Of a stretch of DNA of 64,000 nt, positions 1 through 9,417 are shown in pieces (the first letter of the stretch is position 1; every line of letters begins with the position of its first letter). The position numbers and the translations under genes are program-made. The notes below the pieces were generated by a model. That model was not told the DNA's origin. It was given only the letters and a program-made list of their open reading frames with translations, and searched no databases. Origin of the DNA: UBA4465 sp002292365 (GTDB taxonomy: Bacteria > Bacteroidota > Bacteroidia > Cytophagales > Cyclobacteriaceae); contig CALSQY010000001.1 in NCBI GenBank assembly GCA_943788615.1, positions 434,001 to 498,000 on the forward strand. The letters run 5' to 3'.

Positions 1-645
1 AAAATGAGCAATTTCTTCGGGGGGCATGGCCGGTGCCTGATTTGGATGTAGCTGGGCATAGATGATCACATAAATCATATACATACCAATCAGGCAAAAA
101 CCAGGCACGATGGCGGCAAGAAATAAAGCGCCTACCGAAACATTCAACACACTTGCCAGCAAGACCAACACTACAGAGGGTGGGATGATTTGTCCCAAAG
201 TACCCGAAGCTGCGATCGTTCCCATGGCAAGGGTGGGTGCATAGCCGCGTTTAAGCATGGTAGGAAGGCTGATCAAGCCCATAGTGACGACCGTAGCACC
301 TACGATACCTGTAGACGCTGCAAGCAAAGCCCCTACGGCGATCACAGATAAAGCTAAGCCTCCTTTAAATCTACCAAACAATAAGGCCATCGTCTCTAAG
401 AGTTTTTCAGCAATGCCCGATTTTTCCAACATCACACCCATGAAAACGAAAAGGGGAACCCCTAAGAGGACAAAATTCTGCATGGTGCCAAAAATTCTTA
501 AAGAGAGGAGGTAAAAAAAATCAATATCAAACATCCAAATGCCTACAATAACGGCGACACCTCCTAAAGTAAAGGCAACAGGATAGCCTATAAGAATCAA
601 TATAAAAGCGACTATAAAAAAAATAATGGGCAGGTATTCGTACAT
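1..645 (-). CDS. dctM: TRAP transporter large permease DctM (3' end cut by window)
   Basis: This is the N-terminal 215 codons of the large membrane subunit of a tripartite ATP-independent periplasmic (TRAP) transporter, which imports organic acids with sodium. The reading frame is open from an ATG at 645 to the window edge, so the C-terminal half is outside. The translation is very hydrophobic and has the family hallmarks: a GxPVAFTLG helix near the start, FVLLGVPLFVFMG, and a PTMLKRGYA loop followed by an ASGTLGQIIPPS segment. The start codon overlaps the stop of dctQ in a TAATG arrangement, so the two subunits are probably translationally coupled. The substrate cannot be read from this subunit, and the binding protein DctP is not in the window. 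Confidence 0.88.
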   Translation of the reverse strand, partial: MYEYLPIIFFIVAFILILIGYPVAFTLGGVAVIVGIWMFDIDFFYLLSLRIFGTMQNFVLLGVPLFVFMGVMLEKSGIAEKLLETMALLFGRFKGGLALSVIAVGALLAASTGIVGATVVTMGLISLPTMLKRGYAPTLAMGTIAASGTLGQIIPPSVVLVLLASVLNVSVGALFLAAIVPGFCLIGMYMIYVIIYAQLHPNQAPAMPPEEIAHF

Positions 646-1139
646 TATTTCAACAATGTTTTTATTGAAATAAGCATAAGTACGACACCTTGAAGCATCA
701 ATAAACAAAAACCTAGGGGAATGGCTGATTTAATCAAATATCGCGCGGGTAATCCGCCAGGATCTGGACTGGTTTCATTGAGTAAAAATGAACTTTGGAC
801 AAAATCTATACTTGTGATCAGAGTGACCCAACAAAAAGGGATTAGGAAAATCAATGTACCAATGAGATTGATCAGAGCCTTAGTTTTTGGACCAAAGCGT
901 TGATAGAAAAGGTCTACACGAACATGTTTATCCTGATCCAGTGTCCAGGCAGCACCCAACAGAAACATGAGGCCAAATAGATGCCATTCTATCTCAAAAG
1001 TTGCTGCAGAGGTGATACTAAAAACATAGCGAAAGAACACATCTGTGACGATGATTAATGTTAAAATGAGGGAGCTCCAAGAAATGATTTTTCCAAGGAA
1101 ACGGGTTAAATATTGGATCCCATTTGTGATTGAATTCAT
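645..1139 (-). CDS. dctQ: TRAP transporter small permease DctQ
   Basis: Small integral membrane subunit of a TRAP transporter, 164 aa, the usual size. Four hydrophobic segments are visible (roughly residues 15-37, 48-66, 87-110, 135-158). The motif FEIEWHLFGLMFLLGAAW in the second segment and DQDKHVRVDLFYQRF just after it are typical of DctQ. It starts at an ATG and its TAA overlaps the ATG of dctM, which supports the pairing. It opens a minus-strand operon that runs off the left edge, and the 312 bp ahead of it is shared with a divergent operon. Confidence 0.88.
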   Translation of the reverse strand: MNSITNGIQYLTRFLGKIISWSSLILTLIIVTDVFFRYVFSITSAATFEIEWHLFGLMFLLGAAWTLDQDKHVRVDLFYQRFGPKTKALINLIGTLIFLIPFCWVTLITSIDFVQSSFLLNETSPDPGGLPARYLIKSAIPLGFCLLMLQGVVLMLISIKTLLK

Positions 1140-1451
1140 ACCGGCTAATCTATCGAAAACTACAGCAATAAAAAATTATTCTCTACCTGTGCTTTTCATG
1201 TAAAAAGTTTTTGTGGGTTGAGAAAAATAATTAATTCATAACAAAAGGTTAAAATTTGACAAAATTCATAAAATAAGGGCAACTTTCAAACGAATTTCAA
1301 TTCTTTCAAATCATATTTATTTCATGTTAACCTCATGACGGATCGGTTTCATTATATATTACATGAGTTTCCTTTGAGCCGCTTTATTAAAAGTCCTTTT
1401 TAGAGAAAAAAAATTAATTTTTAAATAATAATTAAGCTCTTACTTTTTTTC
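1140..1451. other. divergent intergenic region
   Basis: 312 bp of very AT-rich DNA between the divergent dctQ operon (-) and the TonB-receptor operon (+). It must hold both promoters. I see no exact TAnnTTTG box, no G5-N16-CGTC element of the kind found in the PUL, no strong hairpin and no convincing small ORF. Confidence 0.5.
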
Positions 1452-2192
1452 ATGAAGTTTTTTAAAGTTGTTTTTATTTTCATTCTTACTTCATTTACCT
1501 CATTGAATAGTGCAATGGGGCAGTATAGCGTCAGTACACTGGATCTTGATGATCATGTGACCCTTTGGTATGATTCGATGATCGGCCAAGAGAACATAGG
1601 ATTAATTGAGGGATCACTTTATCCTTTTCTGAACAAATCACTCCATTCACACGAATACTTCATCGAAAAATATTGGCAGCGTGGAAGGCTTACATATAAA
1701 GGTCAAAATTTTGAAGTCAATATGTTATATAATACCTTTCACGATCTACTTCTTATTCAAAATGTAACCAATAGTTCAACTAAGATGGAACCACTGAAAC
1801 TGGTTCAGTATCTTATTTCGGACTTCGAAATTGGGGACAAGATATTTAAGAGATTAGATGGAATTGAAGCACCAGAGATACCTGGATTTTATCAAGTATT
1901 GTTTGAGGCCCCAGAGATTAATATTTTGGTGAGAAGAGCCAAAAAAAAAGTTATTGGCACTACGCCTGAGGGAAATCCAGGGGTTACTTATTATCCTTTG
2001 GCTTCGTATTTTTTGATGACTAAAAATCATCAAATTAAAATAAATAATAAATCTGCTTTTTTTAAAGCCTACCCTTCCCATAAACAAGAAATTAGAGACT
2101 TTATAGGGTCGAATGGCTTATTAATTAAGCCCAATCAAGATAGAGATATTAAAAAATTGGCCATGTATTGTCATCAAATGAAGTGGGAATGA
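1452..2192 (+). CDS. secreted protein of unknown function, first gene of TonB-receptor operon
   Basis: 246 aa protein that I do not assign to a named family. It begins with a clear signal peptide (MKFFK, a hydrophobic stretch, then a probable cut after SAMGQ near residue 24), so it is exported. The rest is mixed alpha/beta with no cysteine cluster or catalytic motif I can name. It is the first of four tightly overlapping genes: its TGA overlaps the ATG of the receptor gene at 2189. The shared operon suggests a periplasmic or surface accessory to the receptor (inference). Confidence 0.75.
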   Translation: MKFFKVVFIFILTSFTSLNSAMGQYSVSTLDLDDHVTLWYDSMIGQENIGLIEGSLYPFLNKSLHSHEYFIEKYWQRGRLTYKGQNFEVNMLYNTFHDLLLIQNVTNSSTKMEPLKLVQYLISDFEIGDKIFKRLDGIEAPEIPGFYQVLFEAPEINILVRRAKKKVIGTTPEGNPGVTYYPLASYFLMTKNHQIKINNKSAFFKAYPSHKQEIRDFIGSNGLLIKPNQDRDIKKLAMYCHQMKWE

Positions 2193-4963
2193 TGAGAGCT
2201 TTATTTTTTATACTTATTTTATTGATATCTGTCTCCTCCTACGCCCAGATTATTCCAAAATTTAATGGGAGTTATGTTAGCGCATCCTTAGAATCGATCA
2301 TTCTAGACTTAGAAGAACAATTTCAAATTGAATTTTTCTTTGATTACAATTGGATTGATACTGTTCAAATCTCTGGAAGTTTTATAAATCTCCCATTAGA
2401 TACGGTTTTAAATAAAGTTTTCACCAATCAAAAACTAAGTTATTTCTTGAGCGGAAATCAGGTATACATTTCTTATCAGAAACCCATCATTAATCAGTTT
2501 GGAATTGGCAAATTTTTCAATCGTGAGTCAAACTATGAACCGATTAAAAAGGGGTTGATCTTTGCCAAGGAATACCAAAAAGATCACGAGGGGATCAATG
2601 AATTGGAGAAAGTATATGAGGTGGGAGATCGATATCAGTTTGTTATGGGTGAAACGGCTTCCATGGCAGGGTATGTCAGTCAGTCAGGTAATGAGTTGCC
2701 TGTTGAGGGAGCTTTTATCTATGTTGAAGAACCCTTTGTTGGTACTTCGACAGATGCCTCTGGTTTTTATACTTTAAGTATACCCACCGGCAAGCACATT
2801 TTATTCTTGCAATCCATTGAGATGAAAAATACTTATCGCAATATTGTCGTTTTTTCTGACGGGACTTTCAATGTTGATATGGAAGTAGATGTTATTGCCC
2901 TGAATGAGGTGGTAGTCAACAGTGATCGTGATATTAATATCGAGCAGGCCCAAATGGGGGTTACTAAAATTGGAATCGAAGAAACTAAAAGTATACCTGT
3001 GCTTTTGGGTGAAAGAGACATAGTTAAGGCGGCAGCGACAACTCCCGGTGTTCAGGCAGTAGGTGAGGGTGCTGCCGGGGTTAATATTAGAGGGGGTAAA
3101 GCAGATCAAAACCTTTTTACGATTGATGGAGCTTCGGTCTATAACACATCACATTTTTTTGGTTTTTTTTCTATTTTTAATTCAGAGTCTTTAGAGGGAA
3201 TGGAACTATTTAAGGGAGGTATTCCTGCTAAATATGGAGGTCGTATTTCTTCGGTATTTGATATTACCACTAAGGTTCCAGATAAGGAAAAATATATTAT
3301 CAAAGGGGGTATTGGACCGGTCACTTCAAGTCTTTTATTTGAAGGCCCCCTCATAAAAGAAAAAACGTCACTTATGGTGGGAGGAAGAGCCACTTATTCT
3401 GATTTTGTTCTCAAACAAATAAGTAATAACCCTTTAAGTAATCAGGATGCTGATTTTCATGATTTTATTCTTAAAATTGATCATAAAATTGATAAAAATA
3501 ATACTCTTTCAGCTTTGGGATATTACAGCTTTGATAGTTTTCAATTGGACTCCGATTCTCTGCTTGGCTACTCCGATTTTAGTTACATAAATACAAACTT
3601 CTCAATAAACTGGATGCACCAATTTAATGACGATTTAGATGGTTCATTAAGGCTTACAGGAAGCCAATATGGTTATCGTATTGGGTACGATAAGCTATTA
3701 ACTCAAGCCTTTGATATTAACTATAATATTTCCGAATTAACGGCATCCACTGATTTCAACTATTATTTAGACGAAAAAAACCATTTTAACTTTGGAACTA
3801 GCATTAAGAAATATCAGGTTAATCCTGGCGTGAGGCAGCCTCTTGGGGACTTGTCTAATATTAGCTTTGATGAAATCAATCCCGAACAGGCGCTAGAATC
3901 AGCTATTTATTTCTCTAACCAATATGATCCTACAAAAAATATTTCACTTTATGCAGGGTTAAGATATTCTCTATATACCCAGTTAGGTCCTTCTGAATCC
4001 TATCAATATGCACTTGATAAACCCATAAATCAGGCGTTCATTGTTGATACTCTTTCTTACGGGAAAGGTGTGCCAATGGCTACGTACCATGGTCCTGAAT
4101 TACGATTATCAGGAAGGTTTTCTCTCGCAAATTTAAGTTCTGTGAAGGTCAGTTATAACCGGTCTCGACAATATGTTCATATGCTGATTAATTCTGCTTC
4201 ATTGGCACCTACTGACATTTGGAGATTGTCAGGTAAATACGTGGAACCTCAAATAGCAGATCAATTTTCAATCGGTTATTATAAAAATATCGCAAGAAAT
4301 AATGTGCTAGAGTTTTCAGTCGAGACGTATTACAAGGGCATCAAAAATTTAGTTGATTTTAAGGTAGGCGCAGATTTGCAATTTAATAAGGCCATTGAAA
4401 CAGATCTTTTGCAGGGGGATGGCCGATCCTATGGTTTGGAGCTTTCCGCAAAAAAGTCTAATGGATGGTTTACAGGCTGGTTTAATTATACCTGGTCACG
4501 TAGTTTTATTCGTTTAAATGGAGATTTTGCCGAGGAGCGGGTGAATGGAGGGGACTTCTTTCAGACCACTTACGATAAACCACATTATTTAAATATGGTA
4601 ACGAATTATAAATTCACAAGAAGGTACAGTCTATCTTTAAACTTGGTATATTCAAGTGGTAGGCCAGTTACCTATCCTATTGGAAAATGGCAATTTAATA
4701 CTGCTGAAAGTCTACAGTACTCGGAGAGAAATGCCTTCCGTATTCCTGATTATTTCAGAGTTGACCTAGGGTTTGACATTGAGGGAACGCACAAGGTAAA
4801 AAAATTAGCCCATTCATTTTGGACTTTTTCAATTTATAATCTTTTTGGCAGAGATAATGCGTATTCAATTTTCTTCAAGACGGTTGATGGAGATGTCGAG
4901 GGCTACAAAATGACAGTATTTGCGAATCCAATTCCTACGATTACCTTTAATTTTAAAATATGA
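2189..4963 (+). CDS. STN-domain TonB-dependent receptor with carboxypeptidase-regulatory-like domain
   Basis: Outer-membrane active-transport receptor, about 924 aa. Order seen: signal peptide ending SSYAQ (about residue 20); an STN secretin/TonB short N-terminal domain (about 28-95), the domain used for signalling to anti-sigma factors; a CarboxypepD_reg-like beta sandwich (about 150-235, AGYVSQSGNELPVEGAFIYV); a plug with GVNIRGGKADQNLFTIDGA; then a beta-barrel to the C-terminal NFKI. I chose the ATG at 2189 rather than the upstream TTG at 2168, because it makes an ATGA overlap with the previous stop and begins directly with the signal peptide. It lacks the SusC-type GTSSG...YGSRGANGV signature, so the ligand need not be a glycan. 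No SusD, sigma or FecR gene is beside it. Confidence 0.9.
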   Translation: MMRALFFILILLISVSSYAQIIPKFNGSYVSASLESIILDLEEQFQIEFFFDYNWIDTVQISGSFINLPLDTVLNKVFTNQKLSYFLSGNQVYISYQKPIINQFGIGKFFNRESNYEPIKKGLIFAKEYQKDHEGINELEKVYEVGDRYQFVMGETASMAGYVSQSGNELPVEGAFIYVEEPFVGTSTDASGFYTLSIPTGKHILFLQSIEMKNTYRNIVVFSDGTFNVDMEVDVIALNEVVVNSDRDINIEQAQMGVTKIGIEETKSIPVLLGERDIVKAAATTPGVQAVGEGAAGVNIRGGKADQNLFTIDGASVYNTSHFFGFFSIFNSESLEGMELFKGGIPAKYGGRISSVFDITTKVPDKEKYIIKGGIGPVTSSLLFEGPLIKEKTSLMVGGRATYSDFVLKQISNNPLSNQDADFHDFILKIDHKIDKNNTLSALGYYSFDSFQLDSDSLLGYSDFSYINTNFSINWMHQFNDDLDGSLRLTGSQYGYRIGYDKLLTQAFDINYNISELTASTDFNYYLDEKNHFNFGTSIKKYQVNPGVRQPLGDLSNISFDEINPEQALESAIYFSNQYDPTKNISLYAGLRYSLYTQLGPSESYQYALDKPINQAFIVDTLSYGKGVPMATYHGPELRLSGRFSLANLSSVKVSYNRSRQYVHMLINSASLAPTDIWRLSGKYVEPQIADQFSIGYYKNIARNNVLEFSVETYYKGIKNLVDFKVGADLQFNKAIETDLLQGDGRSYGLELSAKKSNGWFTGWFNYTWSRSFIRLNGDFAEERVNGGDFFQTTYDKPHYLNMVTNYKFTRRYSLSLNLVYSSGRPVTYPIGKWQFNTAESLQYSERNAFRIPDYFRVDLGFDIEGTHKVKKLAHSFWTFSIYNLFGRDNAYSIFFKTVDGDVEGYKMTVFANPIPTITFNFKI

Positions 4964-6162
4964 GCAGGAGTAAAAAAAACATAGTTTATTTATTTCTTTC
5001 AATCATAGTCCTTTCTTGTATAGAACCCTATGAACATAATTTCATTGGGGAGACTGAAAATTCTTTGTTGGTAGTGGATGCCATTTTGACTAACGAAATA
5101 AAAACACATACCGTAAAATTATCCTATACATCTTCTTTAGAATCTGAAGACCTTATCTTGGCTAAGGGAGCCACAGTGACCATTGAATCAGAGAATGGTG
5201 AGATTGTCAATTTAACAGAATCGCTACCTGGCAACTACGTTACTGACTCAACATATGCAGGAATGATTGGAGAAAGTTATATGCTCAGAGTCATCACAGA
5301 AAATGGCAATGAATACTTATCTACCAAAGAAGCGTTGAATGAAGCCCCACCTATTGACAGTTTATACGGTCGATATGTTCAATTACCGTCAAAAGAGAGT
5401 GGAGATATTTTGAATGGGGTTCAAATATTTTTAGTGACCGATTGGCAAAATTATGAAGTCAGTACTTTTAGGTATACCTGGGAGGAGACTTACGAATGGA
5501 GAGTTCCTTATCCCTCATATTATTTATGGGATGAAACATCTGAAAAATTAATCCTTAGAACACAAAGTGTAGATAAATGTTTCAGACAAGAGACCAGCAG
5601 TTCCTTAATAATGGGATCTGGAATCGCATTGAATAATCAAAAATTAACTGAATTTCCCGTTCATTTTATCAATGAATCAGATCCAAATTTAGCTTATAAA
5701 ACAGCCGTTCATGTAAAGCAATATGCTTTGTCTGCATCTACTTATCAATTTTATAAAAGATTGCAGGAAAATAATGAATCTGGAGGATCTCTTTTTGATA
5801 AACAAAAAGGAAATGTTGTAGGTAACATGGAGGTATTTAAGGGTCCTCAAGAGTCGGTTTTGGGAAATTTTGAAGTTTCTGGGGTATCGTCAAAATTAGC
5901 ATTCTTTGTGCCCAAAACTTTTGTTCCGGATGGTTTTAATATTCCATTACTTAATGCTCAATGTAACTTCGTTTATAGAACATCATCTGATTCTATTCCA
6001 CCGGCAGGTTTAACGGATTATTTTAGCTCAAGTGAGTCAGCTGGAAAAGGAATATGGGCCTTTTTTATGCCGGAGCCTCCGGGATTTTACGTAATACTTT
6101 CTGAGCCTTGTACGGACTGTAGGATTAATGGGGATATAGAAATACCCACTTTTTGGGAATGA
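4960..6162 (+). CDS. DUF4249 family lipoprotein
   Basis: 400 aa. The N-terminus has a lipoprotein signal (IIVLSC, acylated Cys20), followed by IEPYEHNF and LLVVDAILTNE, the recognisable opening of DUF4249 proteins. DUF4249 proteins accompany TonB receptors carrying carboxypeptidase-regulatory domains in Bacteroidota, and their biochemical role is not established. The ATG overlaps the receptor stop (ATGA), so the two are probably made together. A surface or periplasmic partner of the receptor is the most likely role (inference). Confidence 0.82.
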   Translation: MSRSKKNIVYLFLSIIVLSCIEPYEHNFIGETENSLLVVDAILTNEIKTHTVKLSYTSSLESEDLILAKGATVTIESENGEIVNLTESLPGNYVTDSTYAGMIGESYMLRVITENGNEYLSTKEALNEAPPIDSLYGRYVQLPSKESGDILNGVQIFLVTDWQNYEVSTFRYTWEETYEWRVPYPSYYLWDETSEKLILRTQSVDKCFRQETSSSLIMGSGIALNNQKLTEFPVHFINESDPNLAYKTAVHVKQYALSASTYQFYKRLQENNESGGSLFDKQKGNVVGNMEVFKGPQESVLGNFEVSGVSSKLAFFVPKTFVPDGFNIPLLNAQCNFVYRTSSDSIPPAGLTDYFSSSESAGKGIWAFFMPEPPGFYVILSEPCTDCRINGDIEIPTFWE

Positions 6163-8357
6163 ATAGGTTAAGATATTTAACACTCTGTAGTTTAATTCTT
6201 TTTCATTTTGCAGGAAATGGTCAAGACAATATTCACGAGGAGGTTTTTTTACAAATCAGTAGCGATCGATTCGTATCAGGTGAACGCATTCTGTTTCATG
6301 CGTTGGTTAGAAGTAAGTCTTCAGGAAAGCTTTCGGAGCTAAGTTCGATTCTATATGTTGAGTTGTTGGATGACAAAAAAATCCCAGTTTTTCAGACAAA
6401 AATAAAACTTGAAAAGGGCCAAGGTACTGGAGATTTTTTTATTTCCAGTTTGATTGAATCTGGAAATTATCAACTTATAGGATACACGCGTTGGATGAAA
6501 AATTTTGGCGATTATTACCGCATTCCCATCACGATCTATAATCCATTTGAGGAATATATGGTAACCCCTCCAGTAGCACCAATAATGAAATATTATCCAG
6601 AAAGTGGAAATCTAGTTGCAGGATTCAAAAACAAAGTATTGCTTCGTTATGCCAACGGAATTGAAAAAGGGATAGATTTCAAAGGCAGAATTGTAGATTC
6701 CGAGGGGACTACCTTGTCCTCTATTGAATCTAAAGATGGGATGGCTAAATTTTATTTTACCCCTCTAGCCAACATGCAATACAGGTTAATTTATGAAGAT
6801 TCTTCGAGAAATTTTAATTTTATAGATCTGCCTATGGCCTGTCAAGCATGTGCAAGTATTTCTCTAACCGAATTTTCTCAGCGTTTTGTGTTGAAAGTTA
6901 ACGATAATATGAGGCATGAAAAAATAGGGATGTTAAAAATTAGGGATCGTTATAAGATTTATTTTGAAGATTATGTAGAGGTGGGCCAATCGCTAAATAT
7001 GGACAAAAAGTCAATGCCAGAAGGCTTACTAAGAATAGAATATTTTGATGCTCAAGGTGAAATGAAGGCCCATAGATTATTTTATAATGGGCCAATAGGA
7101 GTCATTAAAAGCGAAATAATAAAGGCGAAGTCAAGGAATTTTGTGGAGTTAGCTGATTTAAATAAATCAATCACTTCAGTCTCAATCGTAGTGAGATCTT
7201 ATGAATCAGCTTCAAGATCTGCTGTTATTTCCCAAATTAATAGCCAGTTAGTTACGCGCCCACTGAGATCTGATTTTGTCAGTCAGACGAATTTAGACGA
7301 CTGGATGATTCTTTCAAAGGTAAGTTGGCCTGAGTGGGGACCCATTGATCAAGTGGCGATGATGCCAGAGCATCGAAATGATTTAATAGAGGGGATCATA
7401 ACTTCCAGTGAGGAGGATGTTTTTGAAAAGATCGTTGTATTTTCTATTCCAGGCAAGAGCTATGGTATACACTTGGCTCAGACAGATGTGAACGGTAAGT
7501 TTTTGCTCAATATTGAACAGGATATGGCTGGCGATAATAACGGTTATATCAACGTATTAGATTATGATGGGGGTGAGTATGAAATAATCATGAATTCTGA
7601 ATTTTACACTGAATACCCAAATTTTGAAAATTGGCCTATTCGCTATGATTCTCTTACCGTTACACAAGTGATCAAATCAAGTGTTGGGATACAAATTGAG
7701 AATTCTTTTCAACATTTACGCAGAGATAGTATCGTGATGGAGAAAAAGGAGCATTTTGAAATATTGAATGTCAAAAATTATCACCTAGATGATTTTACGA
7801 GATTCCCAACGATGAGAGACTCATTTATCGAATATATACCAGGAATTGCCATTGGTAAATCAAGAACTGATTATGATTTTAGTATTCGCTGGCCTTCAGA
7901 ATTGAGTTCTTTCAAGCAAACAGGGATCTATTTGGTTCTTTTTGATGGGATTTTGGCCAGTCCCAAAGAAGTACTTGAATATTCTCCTTATAATATTAGC
8001 GATATAGAAGTACTTAGTGAGCGATACTATATTGGATCAGCGGTTTTAGACGGAATTATAGCTCTTAAAACCAAAGAAGGTGACCTTTATGGGTTTGAAC
8101 CCAAAGGGCTGAAATATAAATACAAAGGGCTCCAGCGCCAAAAAATTTATTTCTTTCCGGATCATACTCAGTCAAAAGAATTAAGGATTCCTGACCAACG
8201 GAGATTATTGGACTGGCAGTTCATGTCTCAAATAGATTCAAGTCAAAAAACGGGATTTTATACTTCTGATGTTTTGGGCACATATGAAGTTCTGATTACT
8301 GGGATCTCGCCTTCTGGGGAATTGATTCAGGAGATCCGCACGTTAGTGGTAGAATAA
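6159..8357 (+). CDS. large secreted protein with macroglobulin (MG2)-like N-terminus
   Basis: About 732 aa with a signal peptide ending NGQ (about residue 22). The opening EEVFLQISSDRFVSGERILFHALVR, then LYVELLDD and SGNYQLIGYTRWMKNFG, matches the MG2 beta-sandwich of alpha-2-macroglobulin-type proteins, as found in large Bacteroidota exported proteins. The C-terminal third (LFDGILASP, ISDIEVLS, SAVLDGIIALKTKEG) resembles a TonB plug-like fold without a barrel. The ATG at 6159 overlaps the previous TGA; the TTG at 6153 is less likely. There is no thioester motif. It is the last gene of the four-gene receptor operon; its function is unknown, perhaps an envelope partner of the receptor. Confidence 0.7.
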   Translation: MNRLRYLTLCSLILFHFAGNGQDNIHEEVFLQISSDRFVSGERILFHALVRSKSSGKLSELSSILYVELLDDKKIPVFQTKIKLEKGQGTGDFFISSLIESGNYQLIGYTRWMKNFGDYYRIPITIYNPFEEYMVTPPVAPIMKYYPESGNLVAGFKNKVLLRYANGIEKGIDFKGRIVDSEGTTLSSIESKDGMAKFYFTPLANMQYRLIYEDSSRNFNFIDLPMACQACASISLTEFSQRFVLKVNDNMRHEKIGMLKIRDRYKIYFEDYVEVGQSLNMDKKSMPEGLLRIEYFDAQGEMKAHRLFYNGPIGVIKSEIIKAKSRNFVELADLNKSITSVSIVVRSYESASRSAVISQINSQLVTRPLRSDFVSQTNLDDWMILSKVSWPEWGPIDQVAMMPEHRNDLIEGIITSSEEDVFEKIVVFSIPGKSYGIHLAQTDVNGKFLLNIEQDMAGDNNGYINVLDYDGGEYEIIMNSEFYTEYPNFENWPIRYDSLTVTQVIKSSVGIQIENSFQHLRRDSIVMEKKEHFEILNVKNYHLDDFTRFPTMRDSFIEYIPGIAIGKSRTDYDFSIRWPSELSSFKQTGIYLVLFDGILASPKEVLEYSPYNISDIEVLSERYYIGSAVLDGIIALKTKEGDLYGFEPKGLKYKYKGLQRQKIYFFPDHTQSKELRIPDQRRLLDWQFMSQIDSSQKTGFYTSDVLGTYEVLITGISPSGELIQEIRTLVVE

Positions 8358-8371
8358 TGGGCTATTACCCC

Positions 8372-8379
8372 TAAATTTG
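8372..8379 (+). promoter_or_regulatory. candidate -7 box (TAnnTTTG) of rlmN
   Basis: TAAATTTG matches the Bacteroidota -7 consensus TAnnTTTG and ends 5 bp before the rlmN ATG, so the transcript would be leaderless or nearly so. I see no good TTTG -33 box at the usual distance, so this is tentative. Confidence 0.3.
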
Positions 8380-8383
8380 CATT

Positions 8384-9415
8384 ATGAAGCAAGACGTTCG
8401 TAAGTTGACATTCGATAAATTGAAAGATTACGTATTGGAAACAGGATTACCTGCATTTCGTGCGAAACAAATTTGGGAATGGATATGGGTCAAGTCGGTA
8501 CATAATTTCGATGAAATGTCCAATCTCTCCCTGATGATGCGCGCTCAATTGGCCGAAGATTTTGATATTTTTCCGATCTCACTACAGACCGATCAAAAGT
8601 CGAATGATGGAACTATAAAACTAGCATTTGCACTTCATGACAAATCCTTAGTGGAGGGGGTATTGATTCCGGCAGAGGATCGAATGACGGCCTGTGTATC
8701 CTCTCAAGTAGGGTGTTCGTTGAGTTGTAAATTTTGTGCTACGGGTTATATGGATCGTAAACGAAATTTAGATCCAGCGGAGATTTATGACCAAGTAGTG
8801 GAAATAGACAAGCAATCCAAAAAGCATTTTGATGTACCCATAAGCAATATTGTTTTTATGGGGATGGGAGAACCTTTACTCAATTATAAGAATGTATTAC
8901 AGAGCATTGAGCGGATTACCGCTACAGATGGACTCAATATGTCGCCCAAGCGCATCACGGTATCCACTGCAGGTATTGCCAAGATGATCATCAAGCTGGC
9001 CGACGATCAAGTCAAATTCAACTTGGCCTTGTCTCTGCATGCGGCCAATGACGTAAAAAGGAATCAAATCATGCCTATCAATGAAACTAATACTTTGAAA
9101 GTACTGAAGGAAGCATTGCTTTATTTTTATCAAAAAACAGGAAATCAAATTACTTTTGAATACATAGTTTTTGATAATTTTAATGACCGAATTGAGGATG
9201 CAGAGAAGTTATGGCATTTTGCTAAATCAATACCTTCCAAAATCAATATTATTGAGTACAATCCGATCGCTGAGGCTCAATATCAAAATACGACCGCTGA
9301 CAAGTTGGAGCAGTTTGCAGATTTCTTGAAGTCCAAGAAGCTCATCGTCAATATACGAAGGAGTCGAGGTAAAGATATCGATGCGGCCTGTGGACAGCTG
9401 GCCAATAAAAATTAA
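8384..9415 (+). CDS. rlmN: 23S rRNA/tRNA adenine C2-methyltransferase RlmN
   Basis: Radical SAM enzyme that methylates C2 of A2503 in 23S rRNA and A37 in some tRNAs. 343 aa, normal length. The cluster-binding motif CSLSCKFC gives Cys111, Cys115 and Cys118, followed by ATGYMDRKRNL. Other family blocks are NIVFMGMGEPLLNY, the RITVSTAGI block and SLHAAND. The C-terminal RRSRGKDIDAACGQL carries the conserved methyl-carrying Cys (Cys336). It has its own short spacer after the preceding operon, and it converges with the rhomboid gene, leaving only 2 bp between the stops. Confidence 0.96.
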   Translation: MKQDVRKLTFDKLKDYVLETGLPAFRAKQIWEWIWVKSVHNFDEMSNLSLMMRAQLAEDFDIFPISLQTDQKSNDGTIKLAFALHDKSLVEGVLIPAEDRMTACVSSQVGCSLSCKFCATGYMDRKRNLDPAEIYDQVVEIDKQSKKHFDVPISNIVFMGMGEPLLNYKNVLQSIERITATDGLNMSPKRITVSTAGIAKMIIKLADDQVKFNLALSLHAANDVKRNQIMPINETNTLKVLKEALLYFYQKTGNQITFEYIVFDNFNDRIEDAEKLWHFAKSIPSKINIIEYNPIAEAQYQNTTADKLEQFADFLKSKKLIVNIRRSRGKDIDAACGQLANKN

Positions 9416-9417
9416 TT

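Noticed and set aside
257..514. Plus-strand frame of 85 codons at the left end
   Set aside because: It lies antisense inside dctM, whose translation matches the TRAP large permease throughout.
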